From: Cyprinodon diabolis | Taxonomy: Eukaryota; Chordata; Actinopteri; Cyprinodontiformes; Cyprinodontidae | Assembly: GCA_030533445.1 (NCBI GenBank) | Contig: JARPUW010000561.1 | Location: 310,001-374,000 of the forward strand | Length of the DNA stretch: 64,000 bases | Direction: 5' to 3' | Shown: positions 1 through 11,853 of the stretch, one piece after another | How the letters are laid out: every line of letters starts with the position of its first letter | How positions within the stretch are numbered: position 1 is the first letter of the stretch | Position numbers and translations under genes: made by a program | Notes under the pieces: generated by a model | What the model was told of the DNA's origin: nothing | The model's input: the letters and a program-made list of their open reading frames with translations, nothing else | Database searches by the model: none

Positions 1-708
1 AAATCAGAAGTTGAGGCCAAAACGCTCTTTTCACAGTGAGATAATGCCATTTTGGCCTCTGTAGTTGTAACAGACAAACCATTAATGATACAGCCATGAT
101 CTTTTCTGGCAATCATCTAGAGCTGAAAACTAACAATATAAAGTAGATTTGAGCAGATGTTTTTGGTTCCAAGCTTCAAATCAGAAGTTGAGGCCAAATC
201 GCTCTTTTTACAGTGAGATAATGCCATTTTGGCCTCTGGAGTTGTAACAGACAAACCATTAATGATACAGCCATGATCTTTTCTGGCAATCATCTACAGC
301 TGAAAACTAACAATATAAAGTAGATTTGAGCAGATGTTTTTGGTTCCAAGCTTCAAATCAGAAGTTGAGGCCAAATCGCTCTTTTTACAGTGAGATAATG
401 CCATTTTGGCCTCTGGAGTTGTAACAGACAAACCATTAATGATACAGCCATGATCTTTTCTGGCAATCATCTACAGCTGAAAACTAACAATATAAAGTAG
501 ATTTGAGCAGATGTTTTTGGTTCCAAGCTTCAAAACAGAAGTTGAGGCCAAAACGCTCTTTTCACAGTGAGATAATGCAATTTAGGCCTCTGGAGTTGTA
601 ACAGACAAACCATTAATGATACAGCCATGATCTTTTCTGGCAATCATCTAGAGCTGAAAACTAACAATATAAAGTAGATTTGAGCAGATGTTTTTAGTTT
701 CAAGCTTC

Positions 709-883
709 AAATCAGAAGTTGAGGCCAAATCGCTCTTTTTACAGTGAGATAATGCCATTTTGGCCTCTGGAGTTGTAACAGACAAACCATTAATGATACC
801 CATGATCTTTTCTGGCAATCATCTACAGCTGAAAACTAACAATATAAAGTAGATTTGAGCAGATGTTTTTGGTTCCAAGCTTC
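709..883 (+). repeat. Deleted 175-bp monomer, type D (first of 11)
   Basis: Bases p92-93 (AG in GATACAGCC) are missing, giving GATACCCATG. The same allele starts at 709, 4424, 10617, 12031, 14682, 35741, 37332, 38569, 40160, 42813 and 44404. Each has the 22T and 32T background of type B and is always followed by an E monomer, so one event spread by HOR duplication. It is absent from Domains 3 and 5. p120 is C in most copies and G at 35741, 38569 and 42813. Confidence 0.93.
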
Positions 884-1780
884 AAATCAGAAGTTGAGGC
901 CAAAACACTCTTTTTACAGTGAGATAATGCCATTTTGGCCTCTGGAGTTGTAACAGACAAACCATTAATGATACAGCCATGATCTTTTCTGGCAATCATC
1001 TAGAGCTGAAAACTAACAATATAAAGTAGATTTGAGCAGATGTTTTTGGTTCCAAGCTTCAAAACAGAAGTTGAGGCCAAAACGCTCTTTTCACAGTGAG
1101 ATAATGCCATTTTGGCCTCTGGAGTTGTAACAGACAAACCATTAATGATACAGCCATGATCTTTTCTGGCAATCATCTAGAGCTGAAAACTAACAATATA
1201 AAGTAGATTTGAGCAGATGTTTTTGGTTCCAAGCTTCAAAACAGAAGTTGAGGCCAAAACGCTCTTTTCACAGTGAGATAATGCCATTTTGGCCTATGGA
1301 GTTGTAACAGACAAACCATTAATGATACAGCCATGATCTTTTCTGGCAATCATCTACAGCTGAAAACTAACAATATAAAGTAGATTTGAGCAGATGTTTT
1401 TGGTTCCAAGCTTCAAATCAGAAGTTGAGGCCAAAACGCTCTTTTCACAGTGAGATAATGCCATTTTGGCCTCTGGAGTTGTAACAGACAAACCATTAAT
1501 GATACAGCCATGATCTTTTCTGGCAATCATCTAGAGCTGACAACTAACAATATAAAGTAGATTTGAGCAGATGTTTTTGGTTCCAAGCTTCAAATCAGAA
1601 GTTGAGGCCAAAACGCTCTTTTCACAGTGAGATAATGCCATTTTGGCCTCTGGAGTTGTAACAGACAAACCATTAATGATACAGCCATGATCTTTTCTGG
1701 CAATCATCTAGATCTGACAACTAACAATATAAAGTAGATTTGAGCAGATGTTTTTGGTTCCAAGCTTCAAATCAGAAGTT

Positions 1781-1827
1781 GAGGCCAAAACGCTCTTTTC
1801 ACAGTGAGATAATGCCATTTTGGCCTC
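1781..1827. repeat. Inverted repeat within the monomer (example in M11)
   Basis: GAGGCCAAAA at p13-22 is the exact reverse complement of TTTTGGCCTC at p50-59, separated by 27 nt. It recurs in nearly every monomer, about 360 times in the window. A hairpin or cruciform is possible in DNA, and a stem-loop in any transcript. Common type-defining variants each break one pair: 22T in types B and D, 57A in L, 58A in X, 59A in G, and 15T in M19 and M54. I saw no compensating change in the opposite arm. Confidence 0.9.
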
Positions 1828-1904
1828 TGGAGTTGTAACAGACAAACCATTAATGATACAGCCATGATCTTTTCTGGCAATCATCTAGAGCTGAAAACTA
1901 ACAA

Positions 1905-1910
1905 TATAAA
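1905..1910 (+). promoter_or_regulatory. TATA-like string in each monomer (example in M11)
   Basis: TATAAA lies at p137-142 in nearly all monomers. In types R and S the p135T change extends it to TATATAAA, for example at 19060-19067. Two monomers lose it by point change: M320 (56438-56614) and M322 (56792-56968). It lies in an AT-rich stretch where such strings arise by chance, and no other promoter element is apparent, so use as a promoter is speculation. Confidence 0.15.
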
Positions 1911-3715
1911 GTAGATTTGAGCAGATGTTTTTGGTTCCAAGCTTCAAATCAGAAGTTGAGGCCAAAACGCTCTTTTCACAGTGAGATAATGCCATTTTGG
2001 CCTCTGGAGTTGTAACAGACAAACCATTAATGATACAGCCATGATCTTTTCTGGCAATCATCTAGAGCTGAAAACTAACAATATAAAGTAGATTTGAGCA
2101 GATGTTTTTGGTTCCAAGCTTCAAAACAGAAGTTGAGGCCAAAACGCTCTTTTCACAGTGACATAATGCAATTTTGGCCTCTGGAGTTGTAACAGACAAA
2201 CCATTAATGATACAGCCATGATCTTTTCTGGCAATCATCTAGAGCTGAAAACTAACAATATAAAGTAGATTTGAGCAGATGTTTTTGGTTCCAAGCTTCA
2301 AATCAGAAGTTGAGGCCAAAACGCTCTTTTCACAGTGAGATAATGCCATTTTGGCCTCTGGAGTTGTAACAGACAAACCATTAATGATACAGCCATGATC
2401 TTTTCTGGCAATCATCTAGAGCTGAAAACTAACAATATAAAGTAGATTTGAGCAGATGTTTTTGGTTCCAAGCTTCAAAACAGAAGTTGAGGCCAAAACG
2501 CTCTTTTCACAGTGAGATAATGCCATTTTGGCCACTGGAGTTGTAACAGACAAACCATTAATGATACAGCCATGATATTTTCTGGCAATCATCTAGAGCT
2601 GAAAACTAACAATATAAAGTAGATTTGAGCAGATGTTTTTGGTTCCAAGCTTCAAATCAGAAGTTGAGGCCAAAACGCTCTTTTCACAGTGAGATAATGC
2701 CATTTTGGCCTCTGGAGTTGTAACAGACAAACCATTAATGATACAGCCATGATCTTTTCTGGCAATCATCTAGAGCTGAAAACTAACAATATAAAGTAGA
2801 TTTGAGCAGATGTTTTTGGTTCCAAGCTTCAAATCAGAAGTTGAGGCCAAAACGCTCTTTTCACAGTGAGATAATGCCATTTTGGCCTCTGGAGTAGTAA
2901 CAGACAAACCATTAATGATACAGCCATGATCTTTTCTGGCAATCATCTACAGCTGAAAACTAACAATATAAAGTAGATTTGAGCAGATGTTTTTGGTTCC
3001 AAGCTTCAAATCAGAAGTTGAGGCCAAAACGCTCTTTTTACAGTGAGATAATGCCATTTTGGCCTCTGGAGTAGTAACAGACAAACCATTAATGATACAG
3101 CCATGATCTTTTCTGGCAATCATCTAGAGCTGAAAACTAACAATATAAAGTAGATTTGAGCAGATGTTTTTGGTTCCAAGCTTCAAAACAGAAGTTGATG
3201 CCAAAACGCTCTTTTCACAGTGAGATAATGCCATTTTGGCCTCTAGAGTTGTAACAGACAGACCATTAATGATACTGCCATGATCTTTTCTGGCAATCAT
3301 CTAGAGCTGAAAACTAACAATATAAAGTAGATTTGAGCAGATGTTTTTGGTTCCAAGCTTCAAATCAGAAGTTGAGGCCAAAACGCTCTTTTCACAGTGA
3401 GATAATGCCATTTTGGCCTCTGGAGTAGTAACAGACAAACCATTAATGATACAGCCATGATCTTTTCTGGCAATCATCTAGAGCTGAAAACTAACTATAT
3501 AAAGTAGATTTGGGCAGATGTTTTTGGTTCCAAGCTTCAAATCAGAAGTTGAGGCCAAAACGCTCTTTTCACAGTGAGATAATGCCATTTTGGCCTCTGG
3601 AGTTGTAACAGACAAACCATTAATGATACAGCCATGATCTTTTCTGGCAATCATCTACAGCTGAAAACTAACAATATAAAGTAGATTTGAGCAGATGTTT
3701 TTGGTTCCAAGCTTC

Positions 3716-6700
3716 AAATCAGAAGTTGAGGCCAAAACGCTCTTTTCACAGTGAGATAATGCCATTTTGGCCTCTGTAGTTGTAACAGACAAACCATTAA
3801 TGATACAGCCATGATCTTTTCTGGCAATCATCTAGAGCTGAAAACTAACAATATAAAGTAGATTTGAGCAGATGTTTTTGGTTCCAAGCTTCAAATCAGA
3901 AGTTGAGGCCAAATCGCTCTTTTTACAGTGAGATAATGCCATTTTGGCCTCTGGAGTTGTAACAGACAAACCATTAATGATACAGCCATGATCTTTTCTG
4001 GCAATCATCTACAGCTGAAAACTAACAATATAAAGTAGATTTGAGCAGATGTTTTTGGTTCCAAGCTTCAAATCAGAAGTTGAGGCCAAATCGCTCTTTT
4101 TACAGTGAGATAATGCCATTTTGGCCTCTGGAGTTGTAACAGACAAACCATTAATGATACAGCCATGATCTTTTCTGGCAATCATCTACAGCTGAAAACT
4201 AACAATATAAAGTAGATTTGAGCAGATGTTTTTGGTTCCAAGCTTCAAAACAGAAGTTGAGGCCAAAACGCTCTTTTCACAGTGAGATAATGCAATTTTG
4301 GCCTCTGGAGTTGTAACAGACAAACCATTAATGATACAGCCATGATCTTTTCTGGCAATCATCTAGAGCTGAAAACTAACAATATAAAGTAGATTTGAGC
4401 AGATGTTTTTAGTTTCAAGCTTCAAATCAGAAGTTGAGGCCAAATCGCTCTTTTTACAGTGAGATAATGCCATTTTGGCCTCTGGAGTTGTAACAGACAA
4501 ACCATTAATGATACCCATGATCTTTTCTGGCAATCATCTACAGCTGAAAACTAACAATATAAAGTAGATTTGAGCAGATGTTTTTGGTTCCAAGCTTCAA
4601 ATCAGAAGTTGAGGCCAAAACACTCTTTTTACAGTGAGATAATGCCATTTTGGCCTCTGGAGTTGTAACAGACAAACCATTAATGATACAGCCATGATCT
4701 TTTCTGGCAATCATCTAGAGCTGAAAACTAACAATATAAAGTAGATTTGAGCAGATGTTTTTGGTTCCAAGCTTCAAAACAGAAGTTGAGGCCAAAACGC
4801 TCTTTTCACAGTGAGATAATGCCATTTTGGCCTCTGGAGTTGTAACAGACAAACCATTAATGATACAGCCATGATCTTTTCTGGCAATCATCTAGAGCTG
4901 AAAACTAACAATATAAAGTAGATTTGAGCAGATGTTTTTGGTTCCAAGCTTCAAAACAGAAGTTGAGGCCAAAACGCTCTTTTCACAGTGAGATAATGCC
5001 ATTTTGGCCTATGGAGTTGTAACAGACAAACCATTAATGATACAGCCATGATCTTTTCTGGCAATCATCTACAGCTGAAAACTAACAATATAAAGTAGAT
5101 TTGAGCAGATGTTTTTGGTTCCAAGCTTCAAATCAGAAGTTGAGGCCAAAACGCTCTTTTCACAGTGAGATAATGCCATTTTGGCCTCTGGAGTTGTAAC
5201 AGACAAACCATTAATGATACAGCCATGATCTTTTCTGGCAATCATCTAGAGCTGACAACTAACAATATAAAGTAGATTTGAGCAGATGTTTTTGGTTCCA
5301 AGCTTCAAATCAGAAGTTGAGGCCAAAACGCTCTTTTCACAGTGAGATAATGCCATTTTGGCCTCTGGAGTTGTAACAGACAAACCATTAATGATACAGC
5401 CATGATCTTTTCTGGCAATCATCTAGAGCTGACAACTAACAATATAAAGTAGATTTGAGCAGATGTTTTTGGTTCCAAGCTTCAAATCAGAAGTTGAGGC
5501 CAAAACGCTCTTTTCACAGTGAGATAATGCCATTTTGGCCTCTGGAGTTGTAACAGACAAACCATTAATGATACAGCCATGATCTTTTCTGGCAATCATC
5601 TAGAGCTGAAAACTAACAATATAAAGTAGATTTGAGCAGATGTTTTTGGTTCCAAGCTTCAAATCAGAAGTTGAGGCCAAAACGCTCTTTTCACAGTGAG
5701 ATAATGCCATTTTGGCCTCTGGAGTTGTAACAGACAAACCATTAATGATACAGCCATGATCTTTTCTGGCAATCATCTAGAGCTGAAAACTAACAATATA
5801 AAGTAGATTTGAGCAGATGTTTTTGGTTCCAAGCTTCAAAACAGAAGTTGAGGCCAAAACGCTCTTTTCACAGTGACATAATGCAATTTTGGCCTCTGGA
5901 GTTGTAACAGACAAACCATTAATGATACAGCCATGATCTTTTCTGGCAATCATCTAGAGCTGAAAACTAACAATATAAAGTAGATTTGAGCAGATGTTTT
6001 TGGTTCCAAGCTTCAAATCAGAAGTTGAGGCCAAAACGCTCTTTTCACAGTGAGATAATGCCATTTTGGCCTCTGGAGTTGTAACAGACAAACCATTAAT
6101 GATACAGCCATGATCTTTTCTGGCAATCATCTAGAGCTGAAAACTAACAATATAAAGTAGATTTGAGCAGATGTTTTTGGTTCCAAGCTTCAAATCAGAA
6201 GTTGAGGCCAAAACGCTCTTTTCACAGTGAGATAATGCCATTTTGGCCTCTGGAGTTGTAACAGACAAACCATTAATGATACAGCCATGATCTTTTCTGG
6301 CAATCATCTAGAGCTGAAAACTAACAATATAAAGTAGATTTGAGCAGATGTTTTTGGTTCCAAGCTTCAAATCAGAAGTTGAGGCCAAAACGCTCTTTTC
6401 ACAGTGAGATAATGCCATTTTGGCCTCTGGAGTTGTAACAGACAAACCATTAATGATACAGCCATGATCTTTTCTGGCAATCATCTAGAGCTGAAAACTA
6501 ACAATATAAAGTAGATTTGAGCAGATGTTTTTGGTTCCAAGCTTCAAAACAGAAGTTGAGGCCAAAACGCTCTTTTCACAGTGAGATAATGCAATTTTGG
6601 CCTCTGGAGTTGTAACAGACAAACCATTAATGATACAGCCATGATCTTTTCTGGCAATCATCTAGAGCTGAAAACTAACAATATAAAGTAGATTTGAGCA

Positions 6701-9700
6701 GATGTTTTTGGTTCCAAGCTTCAAATCAGAAGTTGAGGCCAAAACGCTCTTTTCACAGTGAGATAATGCCATTTTGGCCTCTGGAGTTGTAACAGACAAA
6801 CCATTAATGATACAGCCATGATCTTTTCTGGCAATCATCTAGAGCTGAAAACTAACAATATAAAGTAGATTTGAGCAGATGTTTTTGGTTCCAAGCTTCA
6901 AATCAGAAGTTGAGGCCAAAACGCTCTTTTTACAGTGAGATAATGCCATTTTGGCCTCTGGAGTAGTAACAGACAAACCATTAATGATACAGCCATTATC
7001 TTTTCTGGCAATCATCTACAGCTGAAAACTAACAATATAAAGTAGATTTGAGCAGATGTTTTTGGTTCCAAGCTTCAAATCAGAAGTTGAGGCCAAAACG
7101 CTCTTTTCACAGTGAGATAATGCCATTTTGGCATCTGGAGTTGTAACAGACAAACCATTAATGATACAGCCATGATCTTTTCTGGCAATCATCTAGAGCT
7201 GAAAAATAACAATATAAAGTAGATTTGAGCAGATGTTTTTGGTTCCAAGCTTCAAATCAGAAGTTGAGGCCAAAACGCTCTTTTCACAGTGAGATAATGC
7301 CATTTTGGCCTCTGGAGTTGTAACAGACAAACCATTAATGATACAGCCATGATCTTTTCTGGCAATCATCTAGAGCTGAAAACTAACAATATAAAGTAGA
7401 TTTGAGCAGATGTTTTTGGTTCCAAGCTTCAAATCAGAAGTTGAGGCCAAAACGCTCTTTTTACAGTGAGATAATGCCATTTTGGCCTCTGGAGTAGTAA
7501 CAGACAAACCATTAATGATACAGCCATGATCTTTTCTGGCAATCATCTAGAGCTGAAAACTAACAATATAAAGTAGATTTGAGCAGATGTTTTTGGTTCC
7601 AAGCTTCAAATCAGAAGTTGAGGCCAAAACGCTCTTTTCACAGTGAGATAATGCCATTTTGGCCTCTGGAGTTGTAACAGACAAACCATTAATGATACAG
7701 CCATGATCTTTTCTGGCAATCATCTACCGCTGAAAACTAACAATATAAAGTAGATTTGAGCAGATGTTTTTGGTTCCAAGCTTCAAATCAGAAGTTGAGG
7801 CCAAAACGCTCTTTTTACAGTGAGATAATGCCATTTTGGCCTCTGGAGTAGTAACAGACAAACCATTAATGATACAGCCATGATCTTTTCTGGCAATCAT
7901 CTAGAGCTGAAAACTAACAATATAAAGTAGATTTGAGCAGATGTTTTTGGTTCCAAGCTTCAAAACAGAAGTTGAGGCCAAAACGCTCTTTTCACAGTGA
8001 GATAATGCCATTTTGGCCTCTAGAGTTGTAACAGACAGTCCATTAATGATACTGCCATGATCTTTTCTGGCAATCATCTAGAGCTGAAAACTAACAATAT
8101 AAAGTAGATTTGAGCAGATGTTTTTGGTTCCAAGCTTCAAATCAGAAGTTGAGGCCAAAACGCTCTTTTCACAGTGAGATAATGCCATTTTGGCCTCTGG
8201 AGTAGTAACAGACAAACCATTAATGATACAGCCATGATCTTTTCTGGCAATCATCTAGAGCTGAAAACTAACTATATAAAGTAGATTTGGGCAGATGTTT
8301 TTGGTTCCAAGCTTCAAATCAGAAGTTGAGGCCAAAACGCTCTTTTCACAGTGAGATAATGCCATTTTGGCATCTGGAGTTGTAACAGACAAACCATTAA
8401 TGATACAGCCATGATCTTTTCTGGCAATCATCTAGAGCTGAAAAATAACAATATAAAGTAGATTTGAGCAGATGTTTTTGGTTCCAAGCTTCAAATCAGA
8501 AGTTGAGGCCAAAACGCTCTTTTCACAGTGAGATAATGCCATTTTGGCCTCTGGAGTTGTAACAGACAAACCATTAATGATACAGCCATGATCTTTTCTG
8601 GCAATCATCTAGAGCTGAAAACTAACAATATAAAGTAGATTTGAGCAGATGTTTTTGGTTCCAAGCTTCAAATCAGAAGTTGAGGCCAAAACGCTCTTTT
8701 TACAGTGAGATAATGCCATTTTGGCCTCTGGAGTAGTAACAGACAAACCATTAATGATACAGCCATGATCTTTTCTGGCAATCATCTAGAGCTGAAAACT
8801 AACAATATAAAGTAGATTTGAGCAGATGTTTTTGGTTCCAAGCTTCAAATCAGAAGTTGAGGCCAAAACGCTCTTTTCACAGTGAGATAATGCCATTTTG
8901 GCCACTGGAGTTGTAACAGACAAACCATTAATGATACAGCCATGATATTTTCTGGCAATCATCTAGAGCTGAAAACTAACAATATAAAGTAGATTTGAGC
9001 AGATGTTTTTGGTTCCAAGCTTCAAATCAGAAGTTGAGGCCAAAACGCTCTTTTCACAGTGAGATAATGCCATTTTGGCCTCTGGAGTTGTAACAGACAA
9101 ACCATTAATGATACAGCCATGATCTTTTCTGGCAATCATCTACAGCTGAAAACTAACAATATAAAGTAGATTTGAGCAGATGTTTTTGGTTCCAAGCTTC
9201 AAATCAGAAGTTGAGGCCAAAACGCTCTTTTTACAGTGAGATAATGCCATTTTGGCCTCTGGAGTAGTAACAGACAAACCATTAATGATACAGCCATGAT
9301 CTTTTCTGGCAATCATCTAGAGCTGAAAACTAACAATATAAAGTAGATTTGAGCAGATGTTTTTGGTTCCAAGCTTCAAAACAGAAGTTGATGCCAAAAC
9401 GCTCTTTTCACAGTGAGATAATGCCATTTTGGCCTCTAGAGTTGTAACAGACAGACCATTAATGATACTGCCATGATCTTTTCTGGCAATCATCTAGAGC
9501 TGAAAACTAACAATATAAAGTAGATTTGAGCAGATGTTTTTGGTTCCAAGCTTCAAATCAGAAGTTGAGGCCAAAACGCTCTTTTCACAGTGAGATAATG
9601 CCATTTTGGCCTCTGGAGTAGTAACAGACAAACCATTAATGATACAGCCATGATCTTTTCTGGCAATCATCTAGAGCTGAAAACTAACTATATAAAGTAG

Positions 9701-9908
9701 ATTTGGGCAGATGTTTTTGGTTCCAAGCTTCAAATCAGAAGTTGAGGCCAAAACGCTCTTTTCACAGTGAGATAATGCCATTTTGGCCTCTGGAGTTGTA
9801 ACAGACAAACCATTAATGATACAGCCATGATCTTTTCTGGCAATCATCTACAGCTGAAAACTAACAATATAAAGTAGATTTGAGCAGATGTTTTTGGTTC
9901 CAAGCTTC
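3716..9908 (+). repeat. Domain 1 HOR, copy 2 (35 monomers, 6193 bp)
   Basis: Order M22-M56: A B B I'' D E F G H H K K I' K, then K K I K Jt L K J N J Pt S L K J, then X O J P S O. The next unit starts again with the 62T monomer at 9909. Its length is 35 x 177 minus one 2-bp deletion. The middle 15 monomers are missing from copy 1. The sub-block M30-M50 (5130-8846) reappears at 58739-62809 with one N-J dimer added, linking the two ends of the window. Confidence 0.88.
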
Positions 9909-11322
9909 AAATCAGAAGTTGAGGCCAAAACGCTCTTTTCACAGTGAGATAATGCCATTTTGGCCTCTGTAGTTGTAACAGACAAACCATTAATGATACA
10001 GCCATGATCTTTTCTGGCAATCATCTAGAGCTGAAAACTAACAATATAAAGTAGATTTGAGCAGATGTTTTTGGTTCCAAGCTTCAAATCAGAAGTTGAG
10101 GCCAAATCGCTCTTTTTACAGTGAGATAATGCCATTTTGGCCTCTGGAGTTGTAACAGACAAACCATTAATGATACAGCCATGATCTTTTCTGGCAATCA
10201 TCTACAGCTGAAAACTAACAATATAAAGTAGATTTGAGCAGATGTTTTTGGTTCCAAGCTTCAAATCAGAAGTTGAGGCCAAATCGCTCTTTTTACAGTG
10301 AGATAATGCCATTTTGGCCTCTGGAGTTGTAACAGACAAACCATTAATGATACAGCCATGATCTTTTCTGGCAATCATCTACAGCTGAAAACTAACAATA
10401 TAAAGTAGATTTGAGCAGATGTTTTTGGTTCCAAGCTTCAAAACAGAAGTTGAGGCCAAAACGCTCTTTTCACAGTGAGATAATGCAATTTTGGCCTCTG
10501 GAGTTGTAACAGACAAACCATTAATGATACAGCCATGATCTTTTCTGGCAATCATCTAGAGCTGAAAACTAACAATATAAAGTAGATTTGAGCAGATGTT
10601 TTTAGTTTCAAGCTTCAAATCAGAAGTTGAGGCCAAATCGCTCTTTTTACAGTGAGATAATGCCATTTTGGCCTCTGGAGTTGTAACAGACAAACCATTA
10701 ATGATACCCATGATCTTTTCTGGCAATCATCTACAGCTGAAAACTAACAATATAAAGTAGATTTGAGCAGATGTTTTTGGTTCCAAGCTTCAAATCAGAA
10801 GTTGAGGCCAAAACACTCTTTTTACAGTGAGATAATGCCATTTTGGCCTCTGGAGTTGTAACAGACAAACCATTAATGATACAGCCATGATCTTTTCTGG
10901 CAATCATCTAGAGCTGAAAACTAACAATATAAAGTAGATTTGAGCAGATGTTTTTGGTTCCAAGCTTCAAAACAGAAGTTGAGGCCAAAACGCTCTTTTC
11001 ACAGTGAGATAATGCCATTTTGGCCTCTGGAGTTGTAACAGACAAACCATTAATGATACAGCCATGATCTTTTCTGGCAATCATCTAGAGCTGAAAACTA
11101 ACAATATAAAGTAGATTTGAGCAGATGTTTTTGGTTCCAAGCTTCAAAACAGAAGTTGAGGCCAAAACGCTCTTTTCACAGTGAGATAATGCCATTTTGG
11201 CCTATGGAGTTGTAACAGACAAACCATTAATGATACAGCCATGATCTTTTCTGGCAATCATCTACAGCTGAAAACTAACAATATAAAGTAGATTTGAGCA
11301 GATGTTTTTGGTTCCAAGCTTC
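9909..11322 (+). repeat. Domain 1 HOR, copy 3 (8-monomer stub)
   Basis: Order M57-M64: A B B I'' D E F G, identical in type to the first eight monomers of the two preceding copies, including the distinctive I'' monomer with 165A and 169T. After M64 the order switches to J K I B D E P0, which is the order that follows a G monomer in Domain 4 (from 36447). The junction of two HOR families therefore falls in or next to M64. Confidence 0.85.
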
Positions 11323-11853
11323 AAATCAGAAGTTGAGGCCAAAACGCTCTTTTTACAGTGAGATAATGCCATTTTGGCCTCTGGAGTAGTAACAGACAAA
11401 CCATTAATGATACAGCCATGATCTTTTCTGGCAATCATCTAGAGCTGAAAACTAACAATATAAAGTAGATTTGAGCAGATGTTTTTGGTTCCAAGCTTCA
11501 AATCAGAAGTTGAGGCCAAAACGCTCTTTTCACAGTGAGATAATGCCATTTTGGCCTCTGGAGTTGTAACAGACAAACCATTAATGATACAGCCATGATC
11601 TTTTCTGGCAATCATCTAGAGCTGAAAACTAACAATATAAAGTAGATTTGAGCAGATGTTTTTGGTTCCAAGCTTCAAAACAGAAGTTGAGGCCAAAACG
11701 CTCTTTTCACAGTGAGATAATGCAATTTTGGCCTCTGGAGTTGTAACAGACAAACCATTAATGATACAGCCATGATCTTTTCTGGCAATCATCTAGAGCT
11801 GAAAACTAACAATATAAAGTAGATTTGAGCAGATGTTTTTGGTTCCAAGCTTC
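11323..11853 (+). repeat. Bridge monomers J K I (M65-M67)
   Basis: Three monomers connect the truncated Domain 1 HOR to the 15-monomer duplication. G J K I B D E P0 is also the order at 36447-37860, so this bridge is homologous in arrangement to Domain 4 and not to Domain 1, where G is followed by H H. Confidence 0.75.

Larger units (their letters stand above)
1769..1945 (+). repeat. Reference consensus monomer (type K, M11)
   Basis: This is the first monomer that matches the consensus at every diagnostic position, so it can serve as the numbering reference. It has the inverted repeat at p13-22/p50-59, the single CpG at p23-24, an XbaI site at p116-121, a TATAAA string at p137-142 and the HindIII site at p171-176. 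The p120 G-to-C variant removes the XbaI site and, with the following bases, creates a PvuII site. Type K copies occur throughout the window and act as the background between diagnostic types. Confidence 0.95.
1..3715 (+). repeat. Domain 1 HOR, copy 1 (21 monomers, internally deleted)
   Basis: Order M1-M21: A B B I'' D E F G H H K K I' K X K Zc J P S O. The first 14 monomers match the first 14 of the next copy type for type. The last seven correspond to its last six, with one extra K after X. Fifteen monomers present in copy 2 (M36-M50) are absent here. M4 carries a private p53A, M10 a private p122T and M15 an added 4A. The window begins exactly at the start of this unit, so whether the HOR continues to the left cannot be seen. 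Confidence 0.88.

Noticed and set aside
1864..1884. A second inverted repeat, ATGAT (p96-100) with ATCAT (p112-116)
   Set aside because: Only 5 bp per arm with an 11-nt loop, which is expected by chance in an AT-rich monomer.
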